Assembly (NCBI GenBank): GCA_030151725.1
Contig: JASLDD010000294.1
Span: 1-15,456, forward strand
Direction: 5' to 3'
Origin: Solirubrobacteraceae bacterium
Lineage (GTDB): Bacteria > Actinomycetota > Thermoleophilia > Solirubrobacterales > Solirubrobacteraceae
DNA: 15,456 bases
This document shows, piece by piece, positions 14,944 through 15,456 of this stretch. The position numbers were made by a program, and so were the translations under genes. The notes beneath the pieces are model-generated. The model saw only the letters and a program-made list of their open reading frames with translations. It did not search any database and was not told where the DNA came from. Every line of letters starts with the position of its first letter. Position 1 is the stretch's first letter.

Positions 14944-15456
14944 CAGTGTGCTCCTGTGAGACGGTCGAGTGCGAGGTTGAGCTCGAGCACGTTCACCCCG
15001 GGTTCACCGGAGAAGCCGAGCCCGCGCCCACTTGTGTACTTGGAGATGAGCCCATCGACCACCGTCAGCGACAGCGCTCGCTTGGCGGCGATTCGGTGCG
15101 CCTGGATCCAAGCGTTGGCCTGCGAGATTTCGGGGTCGAGGTTCGAGGCCGACGTGTTCACCGCATCCACAGGGACCCGTGCGGCAGTCAAGCCGGCGTC
15201 ATAGGGCTTGTTGAGTTCGAGGTATTCCTTCAGGTTTTCCGCGTCGGCTTCCTCGGTCGCCTTGTCATTGGGGCCGCGGTTGGAGAAGGTGCTCGCCGCA
15301 GCGTTGTAGGCCCCGCCTTCGGTGGCAGAGGGACGCGACTGGAAGTAGCGCGGGTTCGCTTCGGTGAGGATTTCTTCTTCGTCTTCCTTCGGCTTGCCGT
15401 TCTTGCCGATGACCGGTGACTTGAAGCTCTGGCCGATGATCTTCGAGCCGACGAGC
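14943..15456 (-). CDS. kdpC: Potassium-transporting ATPase subunit KdpC, 5' end beyond the window
   Basis: The frame is open from base 15455 to the TGA at 14945-14943, giving the last ~170 residues. The N-terminal membrane anchor is missing because the gene runs off the right edge. The part seen begins LVGSKIIGQSF, then has RYFQSRPSATEGGAYNAAAS, VPVDAVNTSASNLDPEIS and LGFSGEPGVNVLELNLALD, all hallmarks of KdpC. KdpC is the single-pass accessory subunit that stabilises the complex and aids ATP binding by KdpB. A charged Lys/Glu-rich stretch (about residues 19-31 of the visible part, KNGKPKEDEEEIL) between the first two motifs looks longer than in the enterobacterial protein. KdpC lies upstream of kdpB, the reverse of the common A-B-C order. 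No kdpA is in the window; it may lie further right. Confidence 0.95.
   Translation of the reverse strand, partial: LVGSKIIGQSFKSPVIGKNGKPKEDEEEILTEANPRYFQSRPSATEGGAYNAAASTFSNRGPNDKATEEADAENLKEYLELNKPYDAGLTAARVPVDAVNTSASNLDPEISQANAWIQAHRIAAKRALSLTVVDGLISKYTSGRGLGFSGEPGVNVLELNLALDRLTGAH
14951..14955 (-). promoter_or_regulatory. Ribosome binding site of kdpB inside the end of kdpC
   Basis: On the minus strand AGGAG sits 7 bases before the kdpB ATG (14943-14941), inside the last codons of kdpC. It fixes the kdpB start and supports coupled translation of the two subunits. Confidence 0.7.

Noticed and set aside
1..15456. CRISPR array, tRNA or rRNA gene
   Set aside because: No regularly spaced repeats and no tRNA- or rRNA-like sequence were recognised on either strand by eye.

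Overview
The window is high-GC bacterial DNA with tightly packed, often overlapping genes. GTG starts, high-GC codon use and the kinds of proteins present point to an actinobacterium. By gene content I favour the class Thermoleophilia (Solirubrobacter/Conexibacter-like), but that is inference: no rRNA or other marker gene is present. There are no tRNAs, rRNAs, insertion sequences, phage genes or CRISPR arrays.

Layout. (1) 1-1512, plus strand: an APC-superfamily amino-acid permease, open at the left edge. (2) 1513-1713: a 201-base convergent gap with three hairpins. (3) 1714-2396, minus strand: a VapBC-like toxin-antitoxin pair (ribbon-helix-helix antitoxin, then PIN toxin) with an AT-rich palindromic operator in front. 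(4) 2431-3648, minus: a saccharopine-dehydrogenase-family oxidoreductase. (5) 3774-7519, plus: two large multi-pass membrane proteins resembling GT-C glycosyltransferases, joined by a TGATG stop/start. (6) 7516-8520, minus: a predicted secreted TIM-barrel glycoside hydrolase whose stop codon overlaps that of the upstream-facing GT-C gene in a shared CTAG.

(7) 8615-15456 is a potassium/cation homeostasis island. On the minus strand, read right to left, it holds kdpC (5' end outside the window), kdpB, a short KdpD (kinase-less sensor), and a membrane-anchored universal-stress-domain protein, with kdpC/kdpB and kdpD/usp overlapping. A CPA1-type cation:proton antiporter runs the other way (9879-11084), divergent from a second short KdpD (8615-9853).

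How the genes may work together: KdpB and KdpC are the ATPase and accessory subunits of the high-affinity K+ pump. KdpA, KdpE and any KdpD histidine-kinase domain are not in the window. The two short KdpD proteins keep the Walker-type KdpD domain and the Usp domain but have no membrane, GAF or kinase portions, so they cannot act as conventional sensor kinases. With the separate Usp-like protein they form a set of soluble or peripheral sensors beside a K+ importer and a cation exporter. This is the most interesting part of the window. The GT-C pair and the secreted hydrolase suggest envelope glycan assembly and trimming.
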